Shown here: piece after piece, positions 5,060-6,453 of the stretch
Layout: the number at the start of each line of letters is the position of its first letter
Position numbering within the stretch: position 1 is the stretch's first letter
Source: an uncultured Zetaproteobacteria bacterium
GTDB lineage: Bacteria > Pseudomonadota > Zetaproteobacteria > Mariprofundales > Mariprofundaceae
Direction of reading: 5' to 3'
Length of the DNA: 6,453 nucleotides
NCBI GenBank assembly: GCA_947311795.1
Contig: CAMZLX010000120.1
Location: forward strand, 1 to 6,453
Made by a program: the position numbers and the translations under genes
Notes under the pieces: model-generated
Databases searched by the model: none
What the model was told of the DNA's origin: nothing
Seen by the model: only the letters and a program-made list of their open reading frames with translations

Positions 5060-6453
5060 GATTTAAAAGCCTTCGCCGCAATATAAGGCTTCTGTATATC
5101 ATTCATGTCTTGGCAACACATGGTTTGGCTGCGATGGCTGTACGCCTTCGATTATTCACACCCTATATTTGGTTGCTCAGCCTATTCAGCCGCGATTATA
5201 AACCTAAAGAATTGGGCGTGCAGATTCGTTTGGCTTTGGAGCGCTTGGGACCAAGCTTTATCAAGTTTGGGCAAATGTTGTCCACGCGTGTGGATTTGCT
5301 GCCGTTGGATGTCGCTCTGGAGCTTAAAAAGCTTCAAGATAATGTGCCGCCTGAACCCTTTCATGTTGTGCAGTGTTTATTAAATAAAGCATACAAATGT
5401 GAAGCCATTGGCAAGGATGGTGTATTCTCAAGCTTGGATGAAACACCCATTGCTGCTGCATCCATTGCCCAAGTTCATTTCGCAACCTTGCATGATGGGC
5501 AGGAAGTCGCAGTGAAAATACGCCGCCCCAATATCGACCGTATGATTGAAGCGGACTTAGCAATCTTGCGTATGTTGGCATCGTTATTTGACCGCTATTT
5601 CCCAGAGTATGAGCGCCTTAAAGCACCAAGGGTTGTTGAAGAATTTGCGGTGACTATTTTGGGTGAGTTAAACCTTCGCTCTGAGGCTGCACATGCCAGC
5701 CGTTTTGCAGACCAGTTGGCGGACTCAGAAGGTGTGGGTGTGCCCGCAGTATTTTGGGATTATACCAACCAAGATGTTTTGGTGACCGAACGTATTCATG
5801 GTATGCCGATTGATGAGCGCGATGCACTGGTTGCCGCAGGGTTTGACCCATTAACCTTATGTAAAAATCTGCAAAACATGTTTTTCCACATGGTATTTGT
5901 GCATGGTTATTTTCATGCCGATTTACATCCAGGTAATATATTTGTCACCGATAAAGGTGAAATACGACTTGTTGATTTTGGTATTGTTGGGCGCTTGGGA
6001 ATGCAAAGTAGGGTTTACCTTGCAGATATGATGTTGGCGTTTTTGAAGCAAGACTATAAACGTGCAGCAGAAGTGCATATTGAAGCGGGTTATGTGCCCT
6101 ACGATACGGATGTATCGGCTTTTGAAGATGCGTTAAGGGAAATTGCAGTACCGATTTTTAACCGCCCGCTTAAAGATATTTCCATTGCCGAGCTTCTCTT
6201 TTATTTATTTGCGGTCACGGAACGCTTTCAAATGGAAACCCAGCCACAACTATTATTGTTGCAAAAAAGTATGGTGGTGATTGAAGGGGTGACCCGAGAG
6301 CTTTATCCTGACATTAATATTTGGGAGCTTGCCAAACCGTTGATTTCAAAGTGGGCAATCGAACACCTTGGTCCCAAGGGAAAAACGCAACGGTTGGTCA
6401 AAGACGTGCAACATTCACTGCATGCTTGGATGAATCTACCCCAAGATATTAAC
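5056..6453 (+). CDS. ubiB: Ubiquinone biosynthesis protein UbiB (3' end missing)
   Basis: UbiB belongs to the ABC1/ADCK/COQ8 family of atypical protein-kinase-like ATPases. It is required for ubiquinone synthesis and may extract membrane-bound intermediates for the soluble Ubi enzymes; its exact substrate is unsettled. The frame opens at ATG 5056 (ATGA overlap with ubiJ) and stays open for 466 codons to the window edge. Family marks are the KxGQ motif in LGPSFIKFGQMLSTR (64-78; K70, Q73), the Ala-rich nucleotide loop AAASIAQVH (133-141) that replaces the usual glycine-rich loop, VAVKI with Lys154, ELNLRSEA (204-211), the catalytic loop HADLHPGN (287-294, Asp289 and Asn294) and the metal-binding DFG at 307-309. 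The later region LLLQKSMVVIEGV (399-411) and KPLISKW also match. Compared with E. coli UbiB (546 aa), about the last 70-80 residues are missing, including the C-terminal transmembrane helices. No clear Shine-Dalgarno is present, so coupling to ubiJ is likely. Confidence 0.97.
   Translation, partial: MRFKSLRRNIRLLYIIHVLATHGLAAMAVRLRLFTPYIWLLSLFSRDYKPKELGVQIRLALERLGPSFIKFGQMLSTRVDLLPLDVALELKKLQDNVPPEPFHVVQCLLNKAYKCEAIGKDGVFSSLDETPIAAASIAQVHFATLHDGQEVAVKIRRPNIDRMIEADLAILRMLASLFDRYFPEYERLKAPRVVEEFAVTILGELNLRSEAAHASRFADQLADSEGVGVPAVFWDYTNQDVLVTERIHGMPIDERDALVAAGFDPLTLCKNLQNMFFHMVFVHGYFHADLHPGNIFVTDKGEIRLVDFGIVGRLGMQSRVYLADMMLAFLKQDYKRAAEVHIEAGYVPYDTDVSAFEDALREIAVPIFNRPLKDISIAELLFYLFAVTERFQMETQPQLLLLQKSMVVIEGVTRELYPDINIWELAKPLISKWAIEHLGPKGKTQRLVKDVQHSLHAWMNLPQDIN

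Noticed and set aside
5105..5383. Plus-strand frame of 92 codons (MSWQHMVWLRW...) near the ubiB start
   Set aside because: It overlaps ubiB in another frame, while the ubiB frame from 5056 carries the full set of family motifs. The frame is a shadow.
1..6453. Mobile elements, CRISPR arrays, toxin-antitoxin or defence genes, integration at the tRNA gene
   Set aside because: No terminal repeats, direct-repeat arrays, transposase or integrase frames were seen. The 3' end of tRNA-Gln is followed directly by the prs leader, with no sign of an inserted element.

Overview
The window reads as a housekeeping segment of a Gram-negative, ubiquinone-using chromosome, most likely from the Pseudomonadota. 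The evidence is an outer-membrane lipoprotein localisation factor (LolB), lipid A synthesis (LpxC), the MEP isoprenoid pathway (IspE), and the O2-linked ubiquinone set UbiE-UbiJ-UbiB. Base composition looks moderate (mid-40s % G+C by eye, not computed). The lolB-ispE-tRNA-Gln-prs order is familiar from gamma- and betaproteobacteria, but the downstream neighbours differ from the usual ones. I cannot fix the class from sequence alone. All genes are on the + strand and coding density is very high.

Region 1 (1-2462): the last codons of an unidentified upstream gene overlap the GTG start of lolB by 4 nt. lolB overlaps ispE by 11 nt. ispE runs 10 nt into a tRNA-Gln(UUG) gene, so that the ispE stop codon is tRNA nucleotides U8-A9-G10. 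prs follows 40 nt after the tRNA with a strong ribosome binding site. This looks like one transcription unit covering outer-membrane biogenesis, isoprenoid precursors, a tRNA and PRPP supply.

Region 2 (2463-2646): a 184-nt AT-rich gap with a possible weak terminator hairpin, a candidate promoter and a strong Shine-Dalgarno sequence leading into lpxC (2647-3549). lpxC stands alone here rather than beside ftsZ.

Region 3 (3550-6453): after a 74-nt gap comes ubiE-ubiJ-ubiB, each joined by a 4-nt ATGA stop/start overlap. ubiB is cut by the window edge. UbiE is the C-methyltransferase of ubiquinone synthesis, UbiJ is an SCP2-type accessory protein that organises the Ubi metabolon, and UbiB is an atypical kinase/ATPase needed for ubiquinone production. 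IspE upstream supplies the isoprenoid pathway from which the quinone tail is made.

I found no mobile element, CRISPR array, defence locus or evidently new system. The most notable points are the ispE/tRNA-Gln overlap and the gene-order junctions on both sides of lpxC. No stretch longer than 300 nt lacks a gene.
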